Assembly: GCF_002812705.1 (NCBI RefSeq)
Contig: NZ_CP025030.1
Location: forward strand, 2,480,001-2,544,000
Direction: 5' to 3'
Origin: Achromobacter spanius
GTDB taxonomy: Bacteria > Pseudomonadota > Gammaproteobacteria > Burkholderiales > Burkholderiaceae_B
Length of the DNA: 64,000 nt
The position numbers were made by a program, and so were the translations under genes. Each line of letters starts with the position of its first letter. Position 1 is the stretch's first letter. This document shows positions 7,918 to 17,605 of this stretch, in pieces. The notes beneath the pieces are model-generated. The model saw only the letters and a list, made by a program, of their open reading frames with translations, was not told the origin of the DNA and searched no databases.

Positions 7918-8891
7918 CACTATCCACCCGCAAACTGGCCGCTGCCGCGCTGGCCTCGGGCCTTGCCACCGGCCCATTGACCGCGTTGGCGGCGGACACC
8001 GCGTTTCCCACCAAGCCGATCACCATGGTCGTCCCGTACCCGCCGGGCGGCCCGACGGATATCGTGGCGCGCCTGGTGGCTGCGGAAATGTCCAAGACCA
8101 TCGGACAGAACATCATCGTTGACAACAAGCCGGGCGCAAGCGGCATGATCGGCGCGGATCTCGTGGCGCGCGCCGCGCCGGATGGCTATACCTTTCTGGC
8201 CAACGCATCGTTGCACGTGATCAATCCGTATATCTACAAGTCCATGCGCTACGACGCCTTCAAGGATTTCGCGCCCATCACTCAGTTGGCCGACGTGCCC
8301 TTGGTGCTGGTGGTGCCGCAGACGGGCAAGGTTCGTACCGTTAAGGAATTAATCGCGCAGGGCAAGACGCAGCCGCTTAATTTCGGATCGGCCGGCTCTG
8401 CATCGGCGCAGCAGCTTGCAGGAGAGTCCTTCAAGGTGCGCTCCGGTCTGACAATGCAGCACGTGCCCTACAAGGGCAGCGCGCCGGCATTGACGGATCT
8501 GGTGGGCGGACAGATCCAGCTGATGTTTGATTCGATGCCTTCGGCCATGCCGTTCATCAAGTCCGGCAAGCTGCGCGCGGTGGCGGTCACGACCGCGCGG
8601 CGGGTGGATGAGCTTCCCGACGTGCCGACCATGGCGGAATCCGGCTTTCCGGGCTTTGATATCAGCACCTGGTATGGCCTGTGGGCGCCCAAGGGTACGC
8701 CGCCCGAGATCGTGGCCAAGCTGGCCGACCATGCCGCGCGAGCACTCAAGCAGCCCAACGTCGTGACGCAGTACACGGCGCTTGGCGCCAAGCCGGTGGG
8801 TTCGGACCCCGCCACGTTCACGCGCTTCAATGTCTCCGAGGGACAAAAGTGGCGCGACATCGTGACGGCGGCGCAGATAACACCGCAATAG
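7866..8891 (+). CDS. Bug/TctC-family periplasmic solute receptor
   Basis: 341 residues. A long signal sequence with several arginines (about residues 1-42) precedes the mature start AADTAFPTKPITMVVPYPPGG, followed by NKPGASGMIGADLVARAAPDGYT and HVPYKG, all typical of the Bug family that captures carboxylates or other small organic solutes in the periplasm. GGAGA lies 8 bases upstream of the ATG. It overlaps the dehydrogenase gene by 52 bases and is the third gene of the operon. It is probably the uptake receptor for this pathway; no TctA/TctB membrane subunits are nearby. Confidence 0.92.
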   Translation: MHAITARLARRASRSRVALSTRKLAAAALASGLATGPLTALAADTAFPTKPITMVVPYPPGGPTDIVARLVAAEMSKTIGQNIIVDNKPGASGMIGADLVARAAPDGYTFLANASLHVINPYIYKSMRYDAFKDFAPITQLADVPLVLVVPQTGKVRTVKELIAQGKTQPLNFGSAGSASAQQLAGESFKVRSGLTMQHVPYKGSAPALTDLVGGQIQLMFDSMPSAMPFIKSGKLRAVAVTTARRVDELPDVPTMAESGFPGFDISTWYGLWAPKGTPPEIVAKLADHAARALKQPNVVTQYTALGAKPVGSDPATFTRFNVSEGQKWRDIVTAAQITPQ

Positions 8892-8938
8892 TTGAGACCT
8901 TTGATAGCCGTCGAGAATGATGGCTTTTCTTGGGGGCG

Positions 8939-8976
8939 CTCGCCGCGCGCAGGCCTTCAAGCCTGCGCGCGGCGAG
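8939..8976. terminator. Strong hairpin between convergent genes
   Basis: A perfect 16-base inverted repeat (CTCGCCGCGCGCAGGC, six-base loop CTTCAA, GCCTGCGCGCGGCGAG) lies 47 bases past the Bug stop and overlaps the last codons of the convergent MFS gene. It has no clear T-run on either strand, so it may be a Rho-independent-like block or a dispersed REP-type palindrome. Confidence 0.5.
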
Positions 8977-10138
8977 GCAGCCAGCGCCAGAACACGCCCG
9001 CCGCCACCAGGCCCAGCGTGCCCACGCCGAATGATGCGCCGCCCAGCGACACCAGGGCGGTCAGCGCCGACAGCGCCACCGGGCCGCCGCTTGCGCCCAG
9101 GTCGGCCATGAAGCGCCAGATGCCGAGGAACTGGGTGCGTGCGCCCGGGGGCGCGGCGTCGGCGCCCAGCGTCATTACGATGCCTGACCCGATGCCGTTG
9201 CCGAAGCCCAGCAGCGCCGACACCAGGATGAAGCTCGCCACGCCGCCGGTGAGCGGAATCGCCATCAGGCTCAGCCCCATCAGCAGCGTGCACGGCAGCG
9301 CCACCCACAGGCGGCCGCGCTGGTCCATGACCTTGCCCGCCGGATAGAACACCGACATGTCGACCGCGGCCACCAGCCCGTACACGAGTGACGTGGTGGT
9401 AGCGTCCAGGCCCAGGTGATCTGCCCACAGCGGAATCACCACCTGGCGCGAGGCGCGCAGTGCGCTGATCAGCATCACGCCCACGCCCAGCGTGGCGTAC
9501 ACACCGCGATGGTCGCGCGCGACCTCGCCGATGCGAGCACGGGGCGCACCCGCCTTCTTGCCACCCGAGGGCTCGATGTCGGGCGCCTTGATGGCGATGA
9601 AGCCCGCGCCGAACATGGCGCAGATGGCAATCCAGTATGCGCCTTCCAGCCCCACGAAATGAATGAGCGCCGCGCCCGCGAAGGGGCCGATGAAGGTGCC
9701 GATGCGCGTCGTGCCGCCCAGCGTGGACAGGGCGCGTGCCCGGTACGTTATTGGTACGACCTCGATCATGTAGCTCTGGCGCGCCAACTGAAACACCGAC
9801 TGGGCGCACCCCTGCATCAGCATGGCCAGCGCCAGCACCCAGAGATTGGGGACGGTGATGACGAGCAGCAGGCCGATCATGCTCAGCAGGGCGGCGCCGG
9901 CCATGGCGCGCTTCTCGCCGAAGCGCTCGGTGATCAGTGCGGATGGAATGTTGGAGAGCAGCGAGCCGACCCCGATCAGGGCGGCGATCAGCCCGGCGGT
10001 GGCCAGCGATGCGCCCTGGTCGCGCGCGGTGAGCGCGATGACGGGAAGAATGGCGCCGTTGCTGATGCCGTACAGCAGCGACGGGCCGAACGCCGGCACG
10101 GCGATCTGCCTGAGATTGAACGAATTGGGTTGCGACAT
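8957..10138 (-). CDS. Major facilitator superfamily transporter
   Basis: 393 residues with about 12 hydrophobic segments. The start is the ATG at 10138 (MSQPNSFNLRQIAVPAFGPS), where the hydrophobic pattern begins; upstream in-frame sequence is basic and implausible as a leader. The N-half has GxxxALITERFGEKRAM, resembling MFS motif A, and IGTFIGPFAGAALIHF resembles the motif C region of drug-efflux members. The stop lies within the stem of the hairpin at 8939-8976. The MarR regulator at 10346-10897 is directly upstream on the same strand, a pairing typical of efflux systems. Substrate unknown. Confidence 0.85.
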   Translation of the reverse strand: MSQPNSFNLRQIAVPAFGPSLLYGISNGAILPVIALTARDQGASLATAGLIAALIGVGSLLSNIPSALITERFGEKRAMAGAALLSMIGLLLVITVPNLWVLALAMLMQGCAQSVFQLARQSYMIEVVPITYRARALSTLGGTTRIGTFIGPFAGAALIHFVGLEGAYWIAICAMFGAGFIAIKAPDIEPSGGKKAGAPRARIGEVARDHRGVYATLGVGVMLISALRASRQVVIPLWADHLGLDATTTSLVYGLVAAVDMSVFYPAGKVMDQRGRLWVALPCTLLMGLSLMAIPLTGGVASFILVSALLGFGNGIGSGIVMTLGADAAPPGARTQFLGIWRFMADLGASGGPVALSALTALVSLGGASFGVGTLGLVAAGVFWRWLPRRAQA

Positions 10139-10345
10139 GACGGGACTATGAGAGCAAGGCTGCCTGCCGGCCGCCATGCCTGTGCGCGTGGGGCCGGTCC
10201 GGCGGCCATCGGCGCGGGATCCCAAGAGTGTAGCGGGAGCGCCTCGCGCGCGGCTGTCAGCCGGCTGAAAACGATGCGCCGCTTGCCGACCGTTCGGCGG
10301 GGCGCGTCAAGGCAGACAGGCGGGCGGACGCCCGACGTTTATTCG

Positions 10346-10897
10346 TCAATCAGCTTGGAGATCCGGTTTTGGCGCGTCCGCCTCATTGCCGTACTCGGCG
10401 ATCAGGCGCAGACATTTGACGAACAGGCCGCGGTATTCCTCGGGCAGGCGAGCAAGCAGTTGGTCTTCCACCACCACATCGCGCGGCATCACTCTGCATA
10501 GCAGGTCCAGCCCGGCCGGCGCCACGTAAAGCTGGTAGGCGCGGGCATCCGTCGGCGACGGCCTGCGCTCTATCAGCCCGCCGCCATGCATGCGTCTTAC
10601 CATCTCGGCGACCGTGTTGCGGTCCATCGCCAAGCGTTCCGCCAAGGAGTTCTGGCTAAGCCCCGGCTCTTGATAAAGCAGGACCAAGGCGGCTTTCTGC
10701 CTGGGCGTTACGCCTTCGCCCGCAAACGTCGTGGCGAAGATCTCTTCGGCCTTGAAGTGAGCGCGTCGCAAGAGATGCGACGGTACATCTTCAAGCCGGA
10801 AATTCCGCAGCAATGCGTCGACTTCCGCCACGGCGGGTGAGGGCGAAGTCGGGGCGGACTTGGATGTGGTGGGCTTGGAGGAAGGTGAACGGGCCAT
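10346..10897 (-). CDS. MarR-family transcriptional regulator
   Basis: 183 residues. A low-complexity Ser/Pro/Lys N-terminus (about 1-22) precedes a winged helix-turn-helix: VTPRQKAALVLLYQEPGLSQ, then SLAERLAMDRNTVAEMVRRM and the wing GLIERRPSPTDARAY. It is divergent from the aminophenol cluster starting at 11152, and two related palindromic motifs lie in the 254-base gap. It also precedes the MFS gene on the same strand with a 207-base gap. Either could be its target; the divergent position favours the aromatic operon. MarR proteins often respond to phenolic ligands. Confidence 0.9.
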   Translation of the reverse strand: MARSPSSKPTTSKSAPTSPSPAVAEVDALLRNFRLEDVPSHLLRRAHFKAEEIFATTFAGEGVTPRQKAALVLLYQEPGLSQNSLAERLAMDRNTVAEMVRRMHGGGLIERRPSPTDARAYQLYVAPAGLDLLCRVMPRDVVVEDQLLARLPEEYRGLFVKCLRLIAEYGNEADAPKPDLQAD

Positions 10898-10961
10898 TGT
10901 GATCGGAGTGTTTTACGGTAGATGGAGATATTAAGATGGGTCCCCGCGTAGTTACAATAGC

Positions 10962-11081
10962 ATGTATACGTACAAGATAAGAGCTTGGGTCGTAAGGGCT
11001 CGTACCGTTTTAAGCAAATATTTATAGGGTTATTACTCGTTTCATGGCTTGGTGCTCCGCCCTAATATAGTACGCATACGT
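10962..11081. promoter_or_regulatory. Divergent control region with two related motifs
   Basis: CATGTATACGTAC (10962-10974) and, in the opposite orientation, GTACGCATACGT (11070-11081) match at 10 of 12 positions when one is reversed. They flank an AT-rich stretch and lie between the MarR start (10897) and the ring-cleavage operon (11152). They are 77 bases from the first gene's start and 65 from MarR, fitting sites for MarR autoregulation and operon repression. Function inferred. Confidence 0.45.
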
Positions 11082-11088
11082 CTCATAA

Positions 11089-12075
<987 letters not shown>

Positions 12076-12113
12076 TAGCGCCGTTTGGAAATAAAAAGGA
12101 AAGGGGAAAGCCC

Positions 12114-12926
12114 ATGAGCATCGTATCCGCGTTTCTTGTACCTGGCAGCCCGCTGCCGCAACTGCGTCCCGACGTAGCGCCGTGGGGCCGCCTTCGAGAC
12201 GCCCTGGCGCAGGCCGGGAAATCGCTGGCCGAGTCCAAACCTGATTGCGTGCTGGTCTATTCCACGCAATGGTTTGCCGTGCTGGACCAGTTGTGGATCA
12301 CGCGGGCGCGCAGTACCGGACTGCATGTGGATGAAAACTGGCATGAGTTCGGCGAGCAGCCGTTCGACATCTATTCGGACTCAGCCCTGGCGCAACGCTG
12401 TGTGCAGGCGTGCAACGAAGCGGGCATCAAGACGCGAGGTGTCGACTATGACCAGTTCCCGATCGACACCGGCACCATTACCGCGACCACCCTGATGAGC
12501 TTCGGCTCATCGGCGCTGCCGGTCGTCATCGCCGCAAACAATCTTTATCACAGCGCCGAGCAGACCGAGCAACTGGGGGCCATCGCCGCGGCTGCCTTGC
12601 AGGACAAGCGTGTGGCGGTGGTGGGCATTGGCGGCCTGTCCAACAGCATGTTCCGCGACAACATCAACCTTCAGGAAGACCACATTCTTTCGGAAGCCGA
12701 CGACACGTGGAACCGGCGTGTGCTGGCCCTGATGGAAAGCGGGGATGTGCAAGCGCTGCGCGCAAGCCTGCCCGACTATGCCAAGGAAGCGCATCCGGAT
12801 ATGGGCCTCAAGCAGTTCCATTGGCTGCTTGGCGCGATGGGTGGGAATTTCAAGCAGGCCATCGTGCACGAGTACGCACCGCTGTACGGCAGCGGCGGCG
12901 CTGTCGTGGAGTTCAAGCTCCAGTAG
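12114..12926 (+). CDS. amnA: 2-Aminophenol 1,6-dioxygenase-type alpha subunit
   Basis: 270 residues, also of the LigB fold and close to the length of known AmnA/CnbCa subunits. The start is the ATG at 12114 after AAAGGAAAGGGG. It keeps the fold (LVYSTQWFAVLDQLW, FPIDTGTITATTLM, GIGGLSNSMFRDN) but lacks the paired histidine motifs of the catalytic subunit: the position of HSPHW reads YSTQW. It is therefore non-catalytic and structural, forming an alpha2beta2 complex with the preceding gene product. The beta-alpha gene order is the same as in known aminophenol clusters. Confidence 0.83.
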   Translation: MSIVSAFLVPGSPLPQLRPDVAPWGRLRDALAQAGKSLAESKPDCVLVYSTQWFAVLDQLWITRARSTGLHVDENWHEFGEQPFDIYSDSALAQRCVQACNEAGIKTRGVDYDQFPIDTGTITATTLMSFGSSALPVVIAANNLYHSAEQTEQLGAIAAAALQDKRVAVVGIGGLSNSMFRDNINLQEDHILSEADDTWNRRVLALMESGDVQALRASLPDYAKEAHPDMGLKQFHWLLGAMGGNFKQAIVHEYAPLYGSGGAVVEFKLQ

Positions 12927-12977
12927 CGCCAATCAATAGGGCCTACCAAGCGGGCCCGACCTTGCCAAGGAGCAGTC

Positions 12978-14456
12978 GTGTTGAAGCAGTACAGAAATTT
13001 CATCAATGGCCGGTTCGTCGATAGCGAAAAGCGCTTCGCCGGCATCAACCCGGCAACGGGCGTGCGCTTTGCAGACGTGCACGAGGCCACCCAAGCCATG
13101 GTCGACGAGGCCATCGCGGCGGGCCATCAGGCGGTACGCGGCTGGGGCGCGACATCGGTTGCCGACCGGGCCGACATGCTCTACCGCATCGCCGACGAGA
13201 TCGATCGGCGCGCGGATGACTTCCTGGATGCAGAGGTCAGTGATACGGGCAAGCCGGTGTCGCTGGCGTCGAAGCTGGATATCCCGCGCGGCGCGGCTAA
13301 TTTCCGAATCTTTGCGGACATTCTGAAGACGGCCCCACTGGAAACGTTTCGCACCGAGCTGGCCGGTGGCGCCCATGCCATCAACTACGCCGTCAGAAAG
13401 CCCTTGGGCGTGGTCGGCATCATTTCGCCGTGGAACCTGCCCCTGCTTCTGTTCAGTTGGAAAGTCGCACCCGCGCTGGCGTGCGGCAATGCGGTGGTGG
13501 CCAAGCCATCGGAAGAAACGCCAGGCACTGCCACCCTGCTTGCCGAGGTGATGCAGTCCGTTGGGCTGCCTGAAGGCGTGTTCAACCTGGTGCACGGCTT
13601 TGGCCCGAATTCGGCCGGGGAATTCATTACCAAGCATCCGGACATCAGCGCCATCACCTTTACCGGTGAATCAAAGACCGGCACGGCCATCATGCACGCG
13701 GCCGCCGATGGTGTGAAACCGGTGTCGTTCGAGCTGGGCGGCAAGAACGCGGCCATTATCTTTGCCGACTGCGATTTCGAGAAAACCGTGGAAGGGATGA
13801 CGCGGGCGGCGTTCCTGAATAGTGGTCAGGTGTGCCTGTGCTCCGAAAGAATTTTTGTTGAACGGCCCCTCTACGACCGCTTCGTGGCCGCGCTGGCCGA
13901 TCGCGCCAAACGCATCAAACTCGGCAACCCCACCGACGCGGCGACGGACATGGGGCCGGTGATTTCAGCGGCTCATCGCGACAAGGTGCTTAGCTACTAC
14001 GCGCTGGCGCGGGAAGAAGGGGCGCAGTTCATCGTGGGCGGCGGCACGCCACGCTTCGGCAATGCGCTGGATGGCGGCTTCTGGGTTGAACCCACGTTGA
14101 TCGCCGGCCTGGCCGATGACGCGCGCTGCGTGTCGGAAGAGATCTTCGGCCCCATCGGCCACATCACGCCTTTTGACACCGAAGCGGAAGTCATCCGCCG
14201 CGCCAATGCCACGCCGTATGGCCTGGCGGCGACGATCTGGACAAGCAACGTGAACAAGGCCCACCGCGTTGCGCAGTCCATGAACGTTGGCATTGCCTGG
14301 GTCAATGCCTGGTTCCTGCGCGACTTGCGCACACCGTTTGGCGGTAGCGGCCTGTCCGGCATCGGCCGCGAGGGTGGGCTGCACTCGTTGAATTTCTATT
14401 CCGAACTCACCAACGTTTGCATCCACGTGGATGCACCGGAGGCCGTCAATGACTGA
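12978..14456 (+). CDS. amnC: 2-Aminomuconate 6-semialdehyde dehydrogenase (NAD-dependent)
   Basis: 492-residue aldehyde dehydrogenase. It starts with GTG at 12978, six bases after AAGGAG. Key sites are SPWNLPLLL (about 150-158), Glu252 in FELGGK as general base, and Cys286 in GQVCLCSER as nucleophile. It belongs to the hydroxymuconic/aminomuconic semialdehyde dehydrogenase type. In context it oxidises the unstable ring-cleavage aldehyde to 2-aminomuconate before it cyclises to picolinate. Its last eight bases overlap the deaminase gene, so the two are translationally coupled. Confidence 0.87.
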   Translation: MLKQYRNFINGRFVDSEKRFAGINPATGVRFADVHEATQAMVDEAIAAGHQAVRGWGATSVADRADMLYRIADEIDRRADDFLDAEVSDTGKPVSLASKLDIPRGAANFRIFADILKTAPLETFRTELAGGAHAINYAVRKPLGVVGIISPWNLPLLLFSWKVAPALACGNAVVAKPSEETPGTATLLAEVMQSVGLPEGVFNLVHGFGPNSAGEFITKHPDISAITFTGESKTGTAIMHAAADGVKPVSFELGGKNAAIIFADCDFEKTVEGMTRAAFLNSGQVCLCSERIFVERPLYDRFVAALADRAKRIKLGNPTDAATDMGPVISAAHRDKVLSYYALAREEGAQFIVGGGTPRFGNALDGGFWVEPTLIAGLADDARCVSEEIFGPIGHITPFDTEAEVIRRANATPYGLAATIWTSNVNKAHRVAQSMNVGIAWVNAWFLRDLRTPFGGSGLSGIGREGGLHSLNFYSELTNVCIHVDAPEAVND

Positions 14457-14895
14457 GAAAACCATGAGCAAAAACAATGTGTCGTCGGCCGTCGTCGAAG
14501 GGCGCGCGCAGCCGCGCGGCAAGTTCCCTCACGTAAAACGTGCCGGTGATTTTTTGTTCGTTTCGGGCACCAGCTCCCGGCGCGCCGACAACAGCTTCAT
14601 GGGCGCCGAGGTCGACGCCATGGGGGTGCTGGATGCCGATATCCGCGCGCAGACTCGCGCCGTCATCGAGAACATCAAGGCGATTCTGGAAAGCGCGGGC
14701 GCCGGCCTGAAAGACTTGGTCGAACTCTCCACGTACTTGGTCGATATGGGTGACTTCAAGGGCTACAACGAGGTCTACGCCGAATATTTCGACTACGACG
14801 GCCCCGCCCGAACCACCGTGGCGGTGCACCAACTGCCGCATCCGATGCTGCGCATCGAAATCAAGGCGGTGGCCTACAAGCCGCTATCGCTTTAG
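14449..14895 (+). CDS. amnD: RidA-family 2-aminomuconate deaminase
   Basis: 148 residues of the YjgF/YER057c/UK114 (RidA) fold. The ATG at 14449 has GGAGG eight bases upstream, and a second in-frame ATG at 14464 is possible. Conserved features are FLFVSGTSS, the helix [20 protein letters not shown] and [13 protein letters not shown], with Arg121 at the position of the substrate-carboxylate arginine of RidA. Known 2-aminomuconate deaminases belong to this family, and its place directly after the semialdehyde dehydrogenase supports that call over generic imine deamination. Its product would be 4-oxalocrotonate. The later meta-pathway genes (decarboxylase, hydratase, aldolase, acylating acetaldehyde dehydrogenase) are not in this window. 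Confidence 0.82.
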   Translation: MTEKTMSKNNVSSAVVEGRAQPRGKFPHVKRAGDFLFVSGTSSRRADNSFMGAEVDAMGVLDADIRAQTRAVIENIKAILESAGAGLKDLVELSTYLVDMGDFKGYNEVYAEYFDYDGPARTTVAVHQLPHPMLRIEIKAVAYKPLSL

Positions 14896-14927
14896 CACAA
14901 CCGAAATCACTTCAGCGCGGTCCAGAC

Positions 14928-15788
14928 ATGAGCTTTCCCAATCTTGCCCCACAGCCCCCGCTATATCCCTCAGAGGCCGAGGACTATGCGCAAGCGGCAC
15001 TCGCGCTGTCGGCTGCCGCCATACAGCGATGCGAACGTGTCGCCGATATTCAATACGGCGACACCGCCGCGCACCGGCTTGACCTGTACCCCAGCCAAAA
15101 CGCACAGGGGCGAGCCGGCCCGGTGCTGGTCTTCGCGCATGGCGGCGCGTGGACGAACGGCTACAAGGAGTGGGTGGCGTTGATGGCCCCGGCATTGGTC
15201 GCCGCCGGCATTACGTTTGTCTCGGTCTCGTATCGGCTTGCGCCTGGCTTCAAGTGGCAGGCGCTTCTGGACGATTGTCTGTCAGCAATCTCGTGGGTGC
15301 ATCGGAACATTCACGAGTATGGCGGCGACCCCAGTCGCATTGCGCTTGGCGGTCATTCCGCGGGCGGCCATTTGATGACGCTTGCGGCGTTGAGCGCCGA
15401 CGGTCTGGCCCGCCACGGCATCCCGGCATCGTCGATCGTCGCGTGCTTTCCGCTGTGTGCGCCGCTTGATATCCGGTATCCCGATCGGCTTCCAGATAGC
15501 GGGGAAGAACGTACGCATCAAATTCTTCTACATGACGCTTCCGAAGCGGCGTTGGCAAGTCCGGTTTGTCTATTGAATGAAGACGCGCCCTTGATGTTGC
15601 TGGCTTATGCCAAGGAAGACTTGCCAAGGATCGTCAAGGGCAATCACACGATGGAAGCCGAGCTGCGCCGGCTGCAACGCCCCTGCGAAACCATGGTGCT
15701 GCCGGGGGATCATTTTTCTCCAGCGCTTGCGGCGGGGGAACCGGGGTCGCCCTGGATGAATCGCCTGATTCAAATTCTGCGCGCATGA
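14928..15788 (+). CDS. Alpha/beta-hydrolase, esterase or kynurenine-formamidase-like
   Basis: 286 residues with the HGGAW oxyanion-hole motif (71-75), nucleophile Ser144 in GGHSAGG, and His262 in GDHFSP as the likely catalytic histidine; an acid near Asp231 fits. This is the hormone-sensitive-lipase/kynurenine-formamidase type and has no signal peptide, so it is cytoplasmic. It lies 32 bases after the deaminase in the same operon. A plausible role is release of the aminophenol from an ester, carbamate or amide precursor. That is inferred from context, and the sequence does not fix the substrate. Confidence 0.8.
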   Translation: MSFPNLAPQPPLYPSEAEDYAQAALALSAAAIQRCERVADIQYGDTAAHRLDLYPSQNAQGRAGPVLVFAHGGAWTNGYKEWVALMAPALVAAGITFVSVSYRLAPGFKWQALLDDCLSAISWVHRNIHEYGGDPSRIALGGHSAGGHLMTLAALSADGLARHGIPASSIVACFPLCAPLDIRYPDRLPDSGEERTHQILLHDASEAALASPVCLLNEDAPLMLLAYAKEDLPRIVKGNHTMEAELRRLQRPCETMVLPGDHFSPALAAGEPGSPWMNRLIQILRA

Positions 15789-15820
15789 CGTGCATTCATA
15801 AAAGTAGCTTGGAGAATCCG

Positions 15821-16786
15821 ATGAAAATTTCCCGATGGATCGCACTTGTGGCGATCACGTTTTCTACAGCCGTGCATGCGCAATCCTGGCCGACCAAACC
15901 CATCAAGCTCATCATTCCCTATGCGGCGGGGTCTGGGCCTGACGTGGCGACGCGGCCCGTCGCCGAACAGATTGGAAGAATCCTCAAGCAGCCCGTCATC
16001 GTGGAAAACCTGTCTAGCGCTGGCGGGATCGTGGGCACCCGCACCGTTGCCAAGGCGGCGCCGGATGGCTACACGTTCGGCTTTGGCAACAACATCACCC
16101 TGGCGGTCAACGCAAGCTTCTACCGAAGCCTGCCTTATGACCCGGTCAAAGATTTTGCGCCGGTCGGTTTGCTGTTCGACAACCCTTACATCCTTGTTGC
16201 GGGCAAGAACTTCAAGCCGAACTCCATTTCGGAGCTGACGGCGTATATCAAGCAGAACCCTGGCAAGGTGAACTTCGCGTCGGGAACCGGGGTAGGGTCG
16301 GGTAGCCATCTGACCGGCGAAATGATGAAGGCGGTTGGCGCGTTGGACATCACCCACGTGCCGTATCGCAGCGGGTCCATGGCGCTGTCGGACGTGGTCA
16401 GCGGCCGGGTCGACGTCATGTTCGATAACGTGAACGGCGTCCAGCAGTTCATTAACGACGGCACGCTGAAAGCGTTCGCGGTCACCAGTTCGAAGCGCCT
16501 GGCGACCATGCCGGATGTTCCAACGATGGCTGAATCCGGTTTCCCGAACTTCCAGGCGGTGGCTTGGGGCGGCATTGTGGCGCCCAAGGGAACGCCGGAT
16601 GCCATCATCAAGCGCATGAACGAAGCGATCGGGCTTGCCCTCAAGACGCCTGAGGTCGAACGGGCCAATGCCACGATGTCGCTCAACCCGCTCGCCTCAA
16701 GCCCTGAAGCATTCACGGCGTTCATTGCCACGGAAACCAAACGATGGGCCGAGATCGTCAAGGTGTCCGGGGCCCGGGCAGAATAG
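15821..16786 (+). CDS. Bug/TctC-family periplasmic solute receptor
   Basis: 321 residues. The ATG at 15821 is preceded by GGAGA; an in-frame upstream ATG at 15785 overlaps the hydrolase gene and would spoil the signal peptide. MKISRWIALVAITFSTAVHA is a clean signal sequence followed by QSWPTKPIKLIIPYAAG, then VENLSSAGGIVGTRTVAKAAPDGYT and HVPYRSGSMALSDVVSGRVD. It is the last gene of the aminophenol operon and so probably binds the aromatic precursor or a derivative. It converges on the enoyl-CoA hydratase gene with a 6-base gap. Confidence 0.92.
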   Translation: MKISRWIALVAITFSTAVHAQSWPTKPIKLIIPYAAGSGPDVATRPVAEQIGRILKQPVIVENLSSAGGIVGTRTVAKAAPDGYTFGFGNNITLAVNASFYRSLPYDPVKDFAPVGLLFDNPYILVAGKNFKPNSISELTAYIKQNPGKVNFASGTGVGSGSHLTGEMMKAVGALDITHVPYRSGSMALSDVVSGRVDVMFDNVNGVQQFINDGTLKAFAVTSSKRLATMPDVPTMAESGFPNFQAVAWGGIVAPKGTPDAIIKRMNEAIGLALKTPEVERANATMSLNPLASSPEAFTAFIATETKRWAEIVKVSGARAE

Positions 16787-16792
16787 CGTCGT

Positions 16793-17575
16793 TTAGCGCC
16801 CGACGAACACCGGTTGCCGTTTCTCGGCGAAGGCGGTCGCGGCGTTGCGGTAGTCCTCGCTTTGGTTGGCCTGGTCTGACAATGCCTGGATGCGCGCCGC
16901 ATCCTCGATCAATGTGCCCGCCGAGATCGCGTTGAGCTGGAGTTTGCTGCCGGCGATGGACAGCGGCGCGTTGTCCATCATGCCTGCCCCGAATGCCAGC
17001 GCGCCGGCGACTGGGTCGTCGTGGATGGCGTCGATGAAGCCCGCCTGGCGTGCCGAATCAGCACCCACGAATTCACCGGTGTAGAGCCAGCGCCGCGTCT
17101 GGCTCACCCCGATCAGCTGAGACAGGCGCTGCAACTGGATGGTGGGATAGACCAGGCCCAGGCGCGCCACGGGCACGCTGACCCGTGCGCTGGCGTCGCC
17201 CACCCGGAAGTCGCAGCACAACGCCAGGCTTGCGCCACCGCCAACGCACACGCCGCTCATCGCGGCGATCACGGGCACCGGCGCGGCCTGCACGGCCGCG
17301 AAGCATTCCTGGATCACGGCGCGATAGGCGTCGGCGCGCACCGGGTCCGACAGCGCCTCGCGAAACGCAAGAATGTCGTCGCCCGCGCAGAAGTGGCCTT
17401 GCGCGCCGGTCAGCACCGCCAGCCGCAGCGCGCGGTCTTCGGCAAAACCACGAAAGACGTCGCGCATGTCGCGCCAGGCCGCCAGGTCGCAGGCATTGCG
17501 CCGATGCGGCCGGTTGATGGTGACGACGGCCACGCGGCCCCCGTCACGGCGTTCCACAAGAATTTCAGATGCCAA
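16793..17575 (-). CDS. Enoyl-CoA hydratase/isomerase family protein
   Basis: 260 residues of the crotonase fold: ITINRP-like start (VVTINRPHRRNACDLAAW), oxyanion-hole sequence GHFCAGDDILAF (about 64-75) and MSGVCVGGGASLALCCDFRV (about 105-124). The two usual catalytic glutamates of hydratases are not obvious; the region after the GGGASL helix reads VSVPVARLGLVY with no Glu, so it may be an isomerase, hydrolase or decarboxylase of this superfamily. It is the last gene of the leftward IclR-linked operon, 30 bases after the Bug gene. Confidence 0.82.
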   Translation of the reverse strand: MASEILVERRDGGRVAVVTINRPHRRNACDLAAWRDMRDVFRGFAEDRALRLAVLTGAQGHFCAGDDILAFREALSDPVRADAYRAVIQECFAAVQAAPVPVIAAMSGVCVGGGASLALCCDFRVGDASARVSVPVARLGLVYPTIQLQRLSQLIGVSQTRRWLYTGEFVGADSARQAGFIDAIHDDPVAGALAFGAGMMDNAPLSIAGSKLQLNAISAGTLIEDAARIQALSDQANQSEDYRNAATAFAEKRQPVFVGR

Positions 17576-17605
17576 GGCAATCTCCCGTGCCGTTTGCGCG
17601 GCGGT

